Below, piece after piece: positions 33,449 to 42,682 of a DNA stretch of 64,000 nt. Source of the stretch: Pseudomonas sp. B21-056. GTDB taxonomy: Bacteria > Pseudomonadota > Gammaproteobacteria > Pseudomonadales > Pseudomonadaceae. The translations under genes were made by a program, and so were the position numbers. The stretch's first letter is position 1. Each line of letters opens with the position of its first letter. The stretch spans positions 5,580,001 through 5,644,000 of the forward strand of contig NZ_CP087203.1 of the NCBI RefSeq assembly GCF_026016325.1, written 5' to 3'. Under the pieces are notes generated by a model. The model had not been told where the DNA came from and made no database searches. It saw only the letters and a list, made by a program, of their open reading frames with translations.

Positions 33449-34684
33449 ATGTTTACAGAAGCGGTCGCAATTTCCGTCAAGCGCAACGCGCCCTCCAGCC
33501 CTTCCATCGTTCGCGGCAAAGGCTGTTTTCTTTACGATGAGCAGGGCAAGTCCTTTCTTGACATGTCCGGTGGCAGTGGCGCGGCCAATCTGGGTTATCA
33601 ACGTGAGGATCTGGTCGAAGCCATTCAGCGCCAATCCGCGCAGTTGATCCATACCGGCTGGAATATCGACAACCCGCTGCGTCATGAAGTGGTGGCCAAG
33701 CTGGCGGCTCTGGTGCCCTATCCGCGAGCTTCGGTCTTCGGTGCCGTCACCGGCGCCGAGGCGATCGAGGTGGCGCTGAAAATCGCCCGGGCCGCGACCG
33801 GGCACCAGGGTGTGGTGTATTTCGGCAACTCATTCCATGGCAAGACCCAGGGGGCACTGTCGGTAACCTCCAACGAAGGTTTCCGCAAACATCTGGCCGG
33901 CGACAACCTGCAACTCACGACACTGCCCCTGGACTACCACGCCGACCAGGAACCGGCCGCGGCCGTCGCCTGGCGCGAACAACTGGCTGAGCATCTGCAT
34001 CGGGCGCAACAAGCGAATCGTTTGCCGGCGGCGCTGATCATCGAACCGATCCAGGCGGCAGAGGGTATGTATCCAGTCCCTCTGGCGCTGCTCGAAGCGA
34101 TTGTCGAACTGGGCAAGGCTTTTGGCGTCATCACCATTTTCGATGAGATCTACACCGGTTTTGGCCGCACCGGCACCCCCTTCTTCTGCAACCCCCGGCT
34201 GGTGCCGGACTTGCTCGTCCTGGGCAAGGCCCTGGGCAACGGCCTGCCGATCTCCGCCGTCGTCGGTCGTCCGGAACTGGTCGACTGCCTCGGTTATGCC
34301 GAGCACTCCTCCACTTTCACCTTCATGCCGCTGGCCTGCGCGGTGGCCTCCAAAGTGCTGGATGTCTACCAGCAGGAGCAACCCTGGCAATGGGCGGCGA
34401 GCAATGGCGACTTTCTGCGCCAAGCTCTTGAGCGGCTGGCCGCGGAGGATTCGCGGGTGGTCAACGTGCGGGGTCGGGGCATGATGCTGGCGTTCGATTT
34501 CCAGGGTACGGACAGCGGTGCGGATGTGCTGGCGCTGCGCAACCGGCTGCTGGATCACGGCGTGATCGTGCGTACCGGCGGGAGCAATCCGGCGACGGTC
34601 AAGCTGACGCCGCCACTGATCCTTTCCCAGGCAGAAATCCAGGCATTCATGCAGACGCTGCTGGGCGTTTGCCGCTCCCTCTAA
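33449..34684 (+). CDS. Class III (PLP) aminotransferase of the biosynthetic cluster
   Basis: The 411-aa protein is a class III aminotransferase: GSGAANLGYQ, the FDEIYTGFGRTG block with the PLP-contacting Asp, and the PLP lysine in LVLGKALGNGLPIS. It resembles diaminobutyrate/ornithine-type enzymes that move an amino group to or from a terminal aldehyde. It is the first gene of the operon, so it likely provides the non-protein amino acid loaded by one of the adenylation domains. ATG at 33449 with AAGG upstream is preferred over a GTG at 33440. The next gene starts 21 nt downstream. Confidence 0.88.
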   Translation: MFTEAVAISVKRNAPSSPSIVRGKGCFLYDEQGKSFLDMSGGSGAANLGYQREDLVEAIQRQSAQLIHTGWNIDNPLRHEVVAKLAALVPYPRASVFGAVTGAEAIEVALKIARAATGHQGVVYFGNSFHGKTQGALSVTSNEGFRKHLAGDNLQLTTLPLDYHADQEPAAAVAWREQLAEHLHRAQQANRLPAALIIEPIQAAEGMYPVPLALLEAIVELGKAFGVITIFDEIYTGFGRTGTPFFCNPRLVPDLLVLGKALGNGLPISAVVGRPELVDCLGYAEHSSTFTFMPLACAVASKVLDVYQQEQPWQWAASNGDFLRQALERLAAEDSRVVNVRGRGMMLAFDFQGTDSGADVLALRNRLLDHGVIVRTGGSNPATVKLTPPLILSQAEIQAFMQTLLGVCRSL

Positions 34685-34705
34685 CCTCGACAGGACAGAG
34701 CTATC

Positions 34706-37591
34706 ATGTTGCAGGCTTTCACTCGCATGGCGGGGACCGATGTGGCGGGCATCATCGATGCCCAAGGCAGCCTCAGCTTCGTGGCGCTCGACGCACTGCG
34801 CGAGGCCATCAGCGTAGCGCTCGAGGCCCGGCAGCCTGCCGTGGTGGCGCTGTATGCCAGTCATGGCCGGGCCATGTACGCCGCGCTGATCGCCGCGCTG
34901 TCCTGTGTTCGGCGGGTGGTCTTCATCGACCCGACCAGCGACTTGGACGGCTTGGCGCCGACCCTCGAACACTTGGGCGTGACCCTGATCCTCAACGCGT
35001 CGACCCGACCCGGCCAACCGCTGTCGAGCACCTTACCGGTGATCGACGTACAGCGACTGGAACCGTTGCCGGTGCCAGTCGGACGCGAGTATCCCCTGCG
35101 CTGCCAGGAGTATGTGATTTTCACCAGCGGCTCCACCGGCGAGCCCAAAGCCATTGTGCAGAGGATCGAAGCCCTCGACCGGCACATCGACAATTACCGG
35201 GCCTACGTCGGCATCCAATCGCATCATCGGGTGCTGCAATTGGCTTCGGCAGGCTGGGATGCCGGGTTGATGGATATTTTCGCCAGCCTGAAAAGCGCCG
35301 CCACCTTGTGCAGCCTCAACCCCCGGGAACATGACTTCACGGCGGTCGAGGCACTGATCGCCGAACATGACATTGATGTTCTGCACATGACGGTGCCGTA
35401 TCTGCGCGCCTTCTATACCGAGGCCAGTGCCCCCTATACGCGCGCCAAGCAACTGGTGATCGGTGGCGAGATCATCCACCCTTCGGACATCGAGCGTTTC
35501 AACCAGGCCTTTGCGCCGGGCTCGCAATTGTTCAACGCCTACGGTCCGACTGAATGCACCACGGCGCTGTACGCCCGACTCCAGCAGGGCGAGTCGTTGC
35601 CGGGCGCGACCTGGGCCCTGGATCGACCGGTCGAAGGTGTCTCGGCGGTGATTGCCCAAGTACCGGGGCAACCCTACGGCGAAGGCGTGGGGGAGCTGTT
35701 GCTTGATTCGCCGTGGATCGCCCGGCGCCTGGATCCGGCCAGCGGGCTGATCGTCGACTTGACCCAGCCCGGCCCGTTGGACCCGCATCGACCGTGCTAC
35801 GCCACCGGCGACCTGGCTTGCCACGAGCCCGACGGCGCCATTCGCCTGCTGGGGCGCAAGGATTCCATCGTCAAGATCAACGGCCTGAAAGTCAGCCTGG
35901 TGCAGGTGGAGTCGGAACTCAAAGCGCTGAGCCTGGTGCGCGAAGCCTGTGTGCTCGCCGTCCAGACGGGCGATAACACGGCACTGGTGGCTTTCGTGAT
36001 TGCGCGTGGCACCCACGTGACTGAAGACACGTTGCGTCAAGCGACCAAGGCCGCCCTGCCAGCTCAGCGGGTGCCGGCGCGTTTTATCCTGGTGGAACGT
36101 TTTGCCCTGAACCGCAACAACAAGATCGACCGTCAGGCGCTTGCTCAACTCGCCGCAAGCCCGGTATCGGCAACCCTCGCCGAGCAGTCCCCGGCGCCAT
36201 TCTGGCAGGTCCTCGGGCAAGTGTTGGCGGGGCAGAACGTGGAACCTGCCAAGAGTTTTATCGACAACGGTGGTGATTCGCTGCGGGCCTTGCAGGTCGT
36301 CGCCACGCTCAAGCGAAAAGGCCTGGTGCTGGACCTTGAAGAACTGCTGTCGGATCAGCCACTGGGGCAATTGGAAATCCGGCCCGCCGCGGCCAAAGCC
36401 CGACCTGGGGCGCCCCGACCGATGACCAGCGGCTTGCCGAACCGACGCTTTCTCCACAGTCGCGGTATCGCCGACCTGGATCGCTGGAACCAGGCCATCG
36501 TGCTGAACCTTGCACCAGGCCAGAACCCGGAACGGGTCAGCCAGTCGCTGCACGCCCTGCTGCGCCACCATTTCATCGAACACGGGATACGAGATCTCGG
36601 CGTCCTCACCGGCTCGACGGACCTGCAAGGGGCAGTGGATCAGACCTGTGTGCACATATCCCTGAAGCAGGAACAGCCCATCTGCTTCAGTCAGACGCTG
36701 GGGGAGGACGGCCACTGTTTGATCCTGGCCTGCCATCAGTTCCAGATCGACCGATACTCCTGGATGTTACTGGTCTCCGAGCTGGACGACTGCCTGGCGC
36801 AGGGGCTTGAAACCATGGCCGGCTGGCCTCGGCCGACGGATTTTGCCGATTGGTTGCACACCTACCGGGATGCTCATGCCAGTACCGCTCACGAGGAGTT
36901 CTGGGCCGCGCTGCCCTGGGCCCGCTGCACGGAGCTGACGACACAGCGAGTCGACTTTCCGCAACGTGAAGCCTTTGAACGTGCCGAGCTTGCGCTGGGC
37001 CGGGTGCAGGACCTGCCGGATTGGGCCCAGGGCGTGGCCGAGATCAGTCATCTGCTGCTGGCGGTGATCCTCCGGGCCATGAGCCAAGGCGATGACAATC
37101 CGTTCCAGAAAGTCCATCTGCTGGATCACGGTCGAACCCTGGACAAGAGCGGCGCCGACCTGAACAGCGTATTCGGCTGGCTGACGGTGATCTATCCCCT
37201 GGTCATGCAAATTGGCAGCCTCGACTTGCAAGTGATCGCCGGTGAGATCAAGGCGTATCAGCAAGCGGCCCAAGGCATCGCCCACAGCTTCGGCAACCAC
37301 TATTTCGGTACACCAGAGGCCGAGCGGCTCAAGGGCCTGTTCGATTGTGGCTACAGCTACAACTTCCTCGGCGCGGTCGAAAGCGAGTCCGGAACACGGG
37401 TCAGCGTGCACCCCCTGAGCCTGCAACTGATGCAGGGCAGCCCGAGCCACCACCTGGAGTTCACTGGCTACCTGGCCGACGGCCAGCTGTTACTGAAAAT
37501 CGACTATGACCCACAGGTCTTCGGTGCCGAGCGACTGGCGCCATTGCTGGACAGGATCAGCGGCGCCCTGGAGTGGGGGAACCGCTCATGA
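34706..37591 (+). CDS. NRPS protein, A-T-E module
   Basis: The 961-aa protein has an adenylation domain (about 1-490; A3 FTSGSTGEPKAIV near 138, A5 NAYGPTECTTA near 277, A8 GRKDSIVKINGLKVS near 380, Asp of the acid-anchoring motif in GWDAGLMD), a carrier domain (FIDNGGDSLRAL, Ser about 525) and a C-terminal epimerisation-type domain (about 570-961) recognised by GWLTVIYPLV and YSYNFLGAV. In the last domain HHxxxDG reads HQFQIDR and EGHGRE reads LDHGRT, so catalysis may be altered or lost. It activates one amino acid and holds it as a thioester. The substrate cannot be read with confidence. Confidence 0.85.
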   Translation: MLQAFTRMAGTDVAGIIDAQGSLSFVALDALREAISVALEARQPAVVALYASHGRAMYAALIAALSCVRRVVFIDPTSDLDGLAPTLEHLGVTLILNASTRPGQPLSSTLPVIDVQRLEPLPVPVGREYPLRCQEYVIFTSGSTGEPKAIVQRIEALDRHIDNYRAYVGIQSHHRVLQLASAGWDAGLMDIFASLKSAATLCSLNPREHDFTAVEALIAEHDIDVLHMTVPYLRAFYTEASAPYTRAKQLVIGGEIIHPSDIERFNQAFAPGSQLFNAYGPTECTTALYARLQQGESLPGATWALDRPVEGVSAVIAQVPGQPYGEGVGELLLDSPWIARRLDPASGLIVDLTQPGPLDPHRPCYATGDLACHEPDGAIRLLGRKDSIVKINGLKVSLVQVESELKALSLVREACVLAVQTGDNTALVAFVIARGTHVTEDTLRQATKAALPAQRVPARFILVERFALNRNNKIDRQALAQLAASPVSATLAEQSPAPFWQVLGQVLAGQNVEPAKSFIDNGGDSLRALQVVATLKRKGLVLDLEELLSDQPLGQLEIRPAAAKARPGAPRPMTSGLPNRRFLHSRGIADLDRWNQAIVLNLAPGQNPERVSQSLHALLRHHFIEHGIRDLGVLTGSTDLQGAVDQTCVHISLKQEQPICFSQTLGEDGHCLILACHQFQIDRYSWMLLVSELDDCLAQGLETMAGWPRPTDFADWLHTYRDAHASTAHEEFWAALPWARCTELTTQRVDFPQREAFERAELALGRVQDLPDWAQGVAEISHLLLAVILRAMSQGDDNPFQKVHLLDHGRTLDKSGADLNSVFGWLTVIYPLVMQIGSLDLQVIAGEIKAYQQAAQGIAHSFGNHYFGTPEAERLKGLFDCGYSYNFLGAVESESGTRVSVHPLSLQLMQGSPSHHLEFTGYLADGQLLLKIDYDPQVFGAERLAPLLDRISGALEWGNRS

Positions 37592-38550
37592 GCACCACGT
37601 CGGACAAAAAAGCCCACTCACTGGTCACCGCGCTGATCTTCATCGGTTGCCTGCTGATCTGGTCCACCAACTGGATCGCCATTTCCCGGCAGGTGGAACA
37701 CAGCGATGTCGGCTCTTCGCTGATGCTGCGGTTCCTGATCGCCTACCTGGTACTGTGGCTGTGGCAACGTCTGTTCGCCGCCCCCAGCAGCCGGGTCACA
37801 CGCAAGGCGTACCTGCTGATGGCGACGGTGGGAGCGGTGTACTTCTATGCCGGCATCGGCCTGACCTACCTGGCTACCGCGTACCTGGGCAGCGCCCAGG
37901 TGGCCTGCCTCAGCGCCTTGGTGATTTTCTTCATCATCGGCCTCAAGCGCCTGTTCCTCCAGACGCCGATTGCCGTGCACAGCGTGCTCGGGGCGCTGGT
38001 CAGCCTGCTCGGCCTTGGCCTGTTCATGCTCGGCGCTCCGGGCCGACCGCTGTCGATGATGGGGATCGCCCTGGGACTGACGGCCTTCCTGGCGGTCGCC
38101 GTCGGTGCGGTGCTTTCCGAACATATCCAGAAAACCTGCAGCCTCGGCACCTTGCATATCAACAAGGTGGCCGCCGGCTGGGCCTGTGCTCTCTACGCCA
38201 TCAGCCTGCTGCTGAGTGGCCATGAACTTCGGCCTCCCACGACCCCGATAGACATCGGCATCCTGTTCTACCTGGGGGTGGTGTGCTCGGCGCTGGTGTT
38301 CGTGCTGTTCATCGACCTGATCAACCGGATGGGCGCAGAGAACGCCGGGTATGTCGGCGTGCTGTACCCGATCGGCGCGAGCTACCTGTCGGTCTGGCTG
38401 GGCGAAACCCCACTCAGCCTGCATCTGATGCTCGGCAGCGCTCTGGTGGTGCTCGGTAGCCTGATCAACTTCAAGTTCCGCTACCGCCCTGCCGCCAGGC
38501 TGCCGTCAACACTGGCGCCCCAAAAAAGTGGAGTTCAACAGAATGACTGA
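37588..38550 (+). CDS. EamA/DMT-family exporter
   Basis: The 320-aa protein has ten hydrophobic helices in two EamA repeats, as in drug/metabolite transporters (RhaT/YdcZ type). Its start overlaps the NRPS stop (ATGA). In a biosynthetic operon it most likely exports the product or an amino-acid intermediate, and it may provide self-protection. The inner-membrane location is clear from the hydrophobicity. No other transporter is encoded in the cluster. Confidence 0.88.
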   Translation: MSTTSDKKAHSLVTALIFIGCLLIWSTNWIAISRQVEHSDVGSSLMLRFLIAYLVLWLWQRLFAAPSSRVTRKAYLLMATVGAVYFYAGIGLTYLATAYLGSAQVACLSALVIFFIIGLKRLFLQTPIAVHSVLGALVSLLGLGLFMLGAPGRPLSMMGIALGLTAFLAVAVGAVLSEHIQKTCSLGTLHINKVAAGWACALYAISLLLSGHELRPPTTPIDIGILFYLGVVCSALVFVLFIDLINRMGAENAGYVGVLYPIGASYLSVWLGETPLSLHLMLGSALVVLGSLINFKFRYRPAARLPSTLAPQKSGVQQND

Positions 38551-39010
38551 GGTACGGATACGCCAGGCAACCACGGCCGATCTGGCCGGCATTTTCGAGG
38601 CTCATCGTAATTCGGTGGAACGTTTGTGCACGGCTGAATACAGCGACCGGCAGATCCGCATGTGGCTCGACGGGCGCTCACCGGAAACCTATCGCGAGGC
38701 CGTGGAGAATGGCTTGTTGTGGCTGGCCGAGGGCGATTCGATCGAGGGCTTCGTCGAAATCGACGGCAATGAAGTCAGCAAGCTGTTCATTCGAGGCGAC
38801 GGTGCGCGGCGCGGTATCGGCAGTCAACTGCTTGAGGTCGCACTCGAGCAGGTGCGCGCCAGTGGGGCCAGGTCCGCTTACCTGGAGGCTACCCTGACCG
38901 CCGAACCCTTCTATGCCCACCACGGCTTCCAGAAGATCGGCGAAGGGACTTTCAGCCGCGGCAACAGCAAGGTTTCAATCGAGATCGTCAAGATGCAACG
39001 CCAGCTTTGA
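38543..39010 (+). CDS. GNAT N-acetyltransferase
   Basis: The 155-aa protein has the acetyl-CoA binding signature RGDGARRGIGSQLLEVALEQ (R-x-x-G-x-G/A) and a C-terminal FYAHHGFQKIGEG. The ATG at 38543 has GGAG upstream and overlaps the exporter stop by 8 nt. In a natural-product cluster it may acetylate an intermediate, or inactivate the product as self-resistance, like the tabtoxin and phosphinothricin acetyltransferases. The two roles cannot be told apart from the sequence. Confidence 0.85.
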   Translation: MTEVRIRQATTADLAGIFEAHRNSVERLCTAEYSDRQIRMWLDGRSPETYREAVENGLLWLAEGDSIEGFVEIDGNEVSKLFIRGDGARRGIGSQLLEVALEQVRASGARSAYLEATLTAEPFYAHHGFQKIGEGTFSRGNSKVSIEIVKMQRQL

Positions 39011-39111
39011 CCTGACCGTCAACGGCCACTCAGCACAGGCAAGTCGCTCGCCCCTCAATCGACGGGGTGCGGTCGGCTGCACCCGGAAAATGGCACGCGA
39101 GGATTATCACT

Positions 39112-40329
39112 ATGACAGGGATGTTGTTGAAACTGACGGTGCTCGACCAAAATCTATGTGCCGGTTGTGGCGCCTGCGCCCTGGTCTGTCCGGAGCAGGT
39201 GATCCACTTCGACCCGGATCGGGTGATCCCCTTGCTGGACGGCATCGGCGACAGCTGTGAAACCTGCTCCGAATGCCTGGCGGTGTGTCCGGGCCTGCAA
39301 CCGGATACCGATCGCTCCGAGCTGGAGCTGTTCGGCCGCACCCGCCGCGCCGACGAGCGCTGGCTGGGGATCAGCCGCGCCGCCATCGGCGCCCGCGCCA
39401 CCGACGAACACGTTGTCCGGCGCTCGGCCAGTGGTGGTACCGCCACCACGTTGTTGCTGACCGCACAGGAACACTTTGCCGTGGACCTGACCCTGACCAT
39501 GGGCCGTCATCCCGAGCAGGGCTGGCGCAGCATGCCGCAACTGAGTGGTGCGCAAGCGGCGATCATCAATAACGCCCAGTCCACCTACCAACTGGCCCCC
39601 TACCTGAACGCCCTGCGTGAATGTTTCGAGCAGCGCCCCGCTGCGCGCATCGCCCTGGTGGGCCTGGCTTGCCACGTTCAGGCGATCCGCAAGTTGCAAC
39701 GCCGGGACACGCCCATCGGACGCTGGGCCAGCCGCCAGATCGTCTGCGTGATCGAGACCGCCTGTTCGTCCAACACCTTGCCGGCCGGTACCCGCGGCAT
39801 CATCACCGATGTGCTCGAGCAAGACCCGCAACAAGTCCGCGACATCAAGTATCGCGAAGGCGATTACCCCGGACGACTGCAGGTGACCCTGCTGGACAGC
39901 CAGACCTACAGCGTCGACTTCTGGGAAATCCTCGGCAAGCTCAAGGACAACAAGACCTTCCGTTGCCTCAGTTGCGGAGATTGGATGAGCGGCCTGGCCG
40001 ACGTCAGTGTCTGCGATGGCGACCCCAATATTTTCGAAGCCAGCCTCAATGGCTCCGACGAAAAGAAACACGGTCGTGCGCTGATCCGCACCGAGATGGG
40101 CCAGGCCCTGGTGGACAGCGCCATCGCCCACGGGCGTCTGGAGAGCTGGGTGGTCGACCTGGGAGGCTTCAACCTGGGCCTGGAGCGCAAGAAAAACCGC
40201 CGGCGTTTCTACGAGACCCAGCCGCTGGTACTGCCTGCGGGACCCGGCGTAGGCGACCACTACGACGATGAGGCGCTGGTGGACGACGCTGAACTGATCA
40301 ACCCCGCCAAGTACAGGAGCGCACCATGA
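39112..40329 (+). CDS. Fe-S flavoprotein, coenzyme F420 hydrogenase/dehydrogenase beta-subunit (FrhB) family
   Basis: The 405-aa protein has two N-terminal 4Fe-4S motifs (CAGCGACALVCP and CETCSECLAVCP) and the FrhB domain with CLSCGDWMSGLADVSVCDGD near the middle. FrhB proteins bind FAD and reduce F420 or, in bacteria without F420, other substrates. Pseudomonads do not make F420, so this one probably carries out an unusual reduction or dehydration with ferredoxin-like electrons. A 101-nt gap, the widest in the operon, precedes it; AGG lies upstream of the ATG. Its stop overlaps the next start. Confidence 0.8.
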   Translation: MTGMLLKLTVLDQNLCAGCGACALVCPEQVIHFDPDRVIPLLDGIGDSCETCSECLAVCPGLQPDTDRSELELFGRTRRADERWLGISRAAIGARATDEHVVRRSASGGTATTLLLTAQEHFAVDLTLTMGRHPEQGWRSMPQLSGAQAAIINNAQSTYQLAPYLNALRECFEQRPAARIALVGLACHVQAIRKLQRRDTPIGRWASRQIVCVIETACSSNTLPAGTRGIITDVLEQDPQQVRDIKYREGDYPGRLQVTLLDSQTYSVDFWEILGKLKDNKTFRCLSCGDWMSGLADVSVCDGDPNIFEASLNGSDEKKHGRALIRTEMGQALVDSAIAHGRLESWVVDLGGFNLGLERKKNRRRFYETQPLVLPAGPGVGDHYDDEALVDDAELINPAKYRSAP

Positions 40330-41672
40330 TCGATTACCCGGACCGGTCCATTGACTATACGCTGGCCGGCGAGCAGCAGGTCTGGGCCAATGTCGACGCC
40401 GAGCTGCCGTCGGACAAGTCCATCAGTCACCGCATGATCCTGTTTGCCGCACTGGCGCCACACCCGGTGCGCCTGCATGACCTGAACCGGGGCAAGGCCG
40501 TGACCCTGTTGCTCGACGCCCTGCAACAGCTCGGGCTTGAAGTCAGCCACGGCGAGGGGCCGCAGACACTGGAGATCAGCGGGACCTTCGCCGCCAGTAC
40601 CCATGAGCGGCGCGTTGACCTGGGGCCCTCCAGCGCGGCGGCGCGCTTGTTGATCGGCATGCTGGTGGGCCTCAATGTACCGTGCATCGTCGACGGCGAT
40701 GAAACCCTGCGCAACCGACCCTTCGACTGGATCGTCGAGCCGCTGAATCAGATGGGGGCTCACCTGGAATATCTGGGCCGGCCGGGGTCGCTGCCGATCC
40801 GTATTCACCAGGCGCCGTTCCAGGGTGGCGCCGCCCGGATCCGCATCGGCAGTGCCCAGGCCATCAGCACCCTGCTGTTTGCCGGGGTCGCGGCGCGCAA
40901 GCCGCTGTCCATCCATTATCCGGTGGTGGCCCGGGATCACACCCAGCGCATCATCGACAGCTTCGGTGACCGCTTGCGGGACAAGCATCTGCAGATCCAC
41001 TACCAGCCCCTGAACTGTGAAGTGCCCGCCGAGATCAGCATTCCCCGCGACCCGTCGGCCATTGCCTATCCCGCGGCGTTGTTCCTGTTGTGCAACCGCC
41101 ACCATGCCGGGCAGCGCCTGAGTTTCGATAACGTCTGCCTGAATCCGACGCGCCTGGGGTTCTTCAATTGGCTGGCGGACTGTGGTTTCAACCTGAGCAT
41201 GGAGGTGGACGGCATTCGCCATGGTGAGCCTGTCGGTCGCTTGCTGCTCAGTGGCGGCGGTCAGCCCAGGGCCAGCGGGCTACGGGACAAGCATCAGTTC
41301 CACGCGATGATCGACGAAGTGCCGCTGGCGTTGGCCATCAGTTGCGTATTGCCGGGGTCGGCGACCTTCAGCGACCTTTACGAGCTGACCTTCAAGGAGT
41401 CGGACCGGATCGCTGCCACCCGCAGCATGCTCAATGCACTGGGCCTGGATTATCAGGTCGAGGAATATGACGTGCATGTCGTGGGTGGGCAAATCCCCCG
41501 AGTGGTGCAGGCGGTCCCGACCTTTGGCGATCATCGCCTGTCCATGACCGCCCATGTGTTGCTGCTGGCCCATGGGCTGCAAGCCAACATTCTCGAAGGG
41601 CATTGCTACCAGACCTCCTTTCCGGGTTTTGCCCGCTGCCTGGATCGCCTGACCGGGCGGGAGGCTCGATGA
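40326..41672 (+). CDS. EPSP-synthase-like enolpyruvyl transferase (AroA paralogue)
   Basis: The 448-aa protein follows the AroA fold: SDKSISHR (PEP/shikimate binding, Lys31), VDGDETLRNRPFDWIVEPL in place of the GEPRMKERP segment, IDEVPLALA (catalytic Asp region), FKESDRIAATRSML and FGDHRLSMTAH. Two deviations stand out: the NAGTAMR loop is GPSSAAARL, and the late Lys of KTFPDY is Thr (TSFPGF). It is unlikely to be the shikimate-pathway enzyme and may add or remove an enolpyruvyl group on a cluster intermediate. AGGAG precedes the ATG; the start and stop both overlap neighbouring genes. Confidence 0.85.
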   Translation: MIDYPDRSIDYTLAGEQQVWANVDAELPSDKSISHRMILFAALAPHPVRLHDLNRGKAVTLLLDALQQLGLEVSHGEGPQTLEISGTFAASTHERRVDLGPSSAAARLLIGMLVGLNVPCIVDGDETLRNRPFDWIVEPLNQMGAHLEYLGRPGSLPIRIHQAPFQGGAARIRIGSAQAISTLLFAGVAARKPLSIHYPVVARDHTQRIIDSFGDRLRDKHLQIHYQPLNCEVPAEISIPRDPSAIAYPAALFLLCNRHHAGQRLSFDNVCLNPTRLGFFNWLADCGFNLSMEVDGIRHGEPVGRLLLSGGGQPRASGLRDKHQFHAMIDEVPLALAISCVLPGSATFSDLYELTFKESDRIAATRSMLNALGLDYQVEEYDVHVVGGQIPRVVQAVPTFGDHRLSMTAHVLLLAHGLQANILEGHCYQTSFPGFARCLDRLTGREAR

Positions 41673-42679
41673 ACGCCAGTCGATACACGCTGACTGCCTG
41701 TGGCGCCGATGGTGTCATCGCCTGCCATGAACCCATCGCTCCCCTGGCACCGACCGAAGTGCGGGTGGCCGTGGATTACTCCCTGGTCAGCCCCGGCACC
41801 GAACGTCACTATATCCAGCAGCTCCGGGACAGTGCCGAACGCTTGCCGCTGGGCTATTGCGCCGCGGGGGTCATCAGCTCGGTCGGGGCCCGGGTCAAAG
41901 ACTTGCAACAGGGCGACCGGGTGGTTGCCATGGGCTGGAAGATCGCCACCCACTCCAACTGGATCCAGGTGCCACAACGACTGGTGTGCAAGGTGCCCGC
42001 ACCACTGCCCCTGGACCAGGCGATTCTCGCCACCCTCGGCGCCACCGCCGTACATGCCGTGGATCGCGCGCAATTGCGGCCTGGGGAGCGGATTCTGGTG
42101 GTAGGCATGGGCCTGGTAGGCAAGATGCTGGGGCTGGTGGCCGCCTGTCACGACGCACAGATCTGGGTAGCGGACCTGAACCCGACCGCCATCGAGCCAG
42201 GCCTGCCGGTACAGGTGCTCGACCTGCAGGCCGAGCCGGGCACGATGGCTGGGCACTTCACGCAGATATTCCTGTGCATCGACGGCGACATCACAGCCTT
42301 GCTGCCTCGCCTCCTGGCACTGCTCGACCCTCAGGGCAACGGCCGTACCCGTTCCAGGCTGGTGAATGTCGGCCGGGTCAGCCTGACCCTGGAGCTTTCA
42401 CCGCAAATGGGCAATGTCGACATCATCAACGTGTCGCGTTGTGGCAACGGCTATCGCGACGACGCCTACCATCACGGGCTCAAAAGCGTGCCATGCCTGC
42501 CAGGGGAGGCCACGGTGGACCGCAACATCGCCCGCTGCCTCGACTATTTGGTGAGCGCAACGGCTTGGATCAGCCGGCTGCAGCGAGTCGAGATGAGCCT
42601 GGCGCAAGCCTTGCTGACCTACAATTCAGCGGCATTCTTCGCCCCTGGAATCAACCTGATCAAGCACAGGGAAGCGTGA
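41669..42679 (+). CDS. Medium-chain (MDR, BchC-like) dehydrogenase/reductase
   Basis: The 336-aa protein has an N-terminal GroES-like part with YSLVSPGTERHY, which is typical of the BchC/threonine-dehydrogenase-like branch, and a nucleotide-binding fold ILVVGMGLVGKMLGLVAA. The structural zinc-binding Cys cluster is not seen. It oxidises an alcohol or reduces a ketone or enone with NAD(P). It sits between the enolpyruvyl transferase and the second adenylation protein, overlapping the former by 4 nt, so it probably acts on the same precursor. Confidence 0.8.
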   Translation: MNASRYTLTACGADGVIACHEPIAPLAPTEVRVAVDYSLVSPGTERHYIQQLRDSAERLPLGYCAAGVISSVGARVKDLQQGDRVVAMGWKIATHSNWIQVPQRLVCKVPAPLPLDQAILATLGATAVHAVDRAQLRPGERILVVGMGLVGKMLGLVAACHDAQIWVADLNPTAIEPGLPVQVLDLQAEPGTMAGHFTQIFLCIDGDITALLPRLLALLDPQGNGRTRSRLVNVGRVSLTLELSPQMGNVDIINVSRCGNGYRDDAYHHGLKSVPCLPGEATVDRNIARCLDYLVSATAWISRLQRVEMSLAQALLTYNSAAFFAPGINLIKHREA

Positions 42680-42682
42680 CCC

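Noticed and set aside
35033..36736. Minus-strand open frame of 567 codons opposite the A-T-E gene
   Set aside because: Antisense shadow; the plus strand has ordered NRPS motifs.
36410..37591. Ordinary condensation domain at the NRPS C-terminus
   Set aside because: The late motifs GWLTVIYPL and YSYNFLG are those of epimerisation domains, and the domain follows the carrier domain at the protein end.
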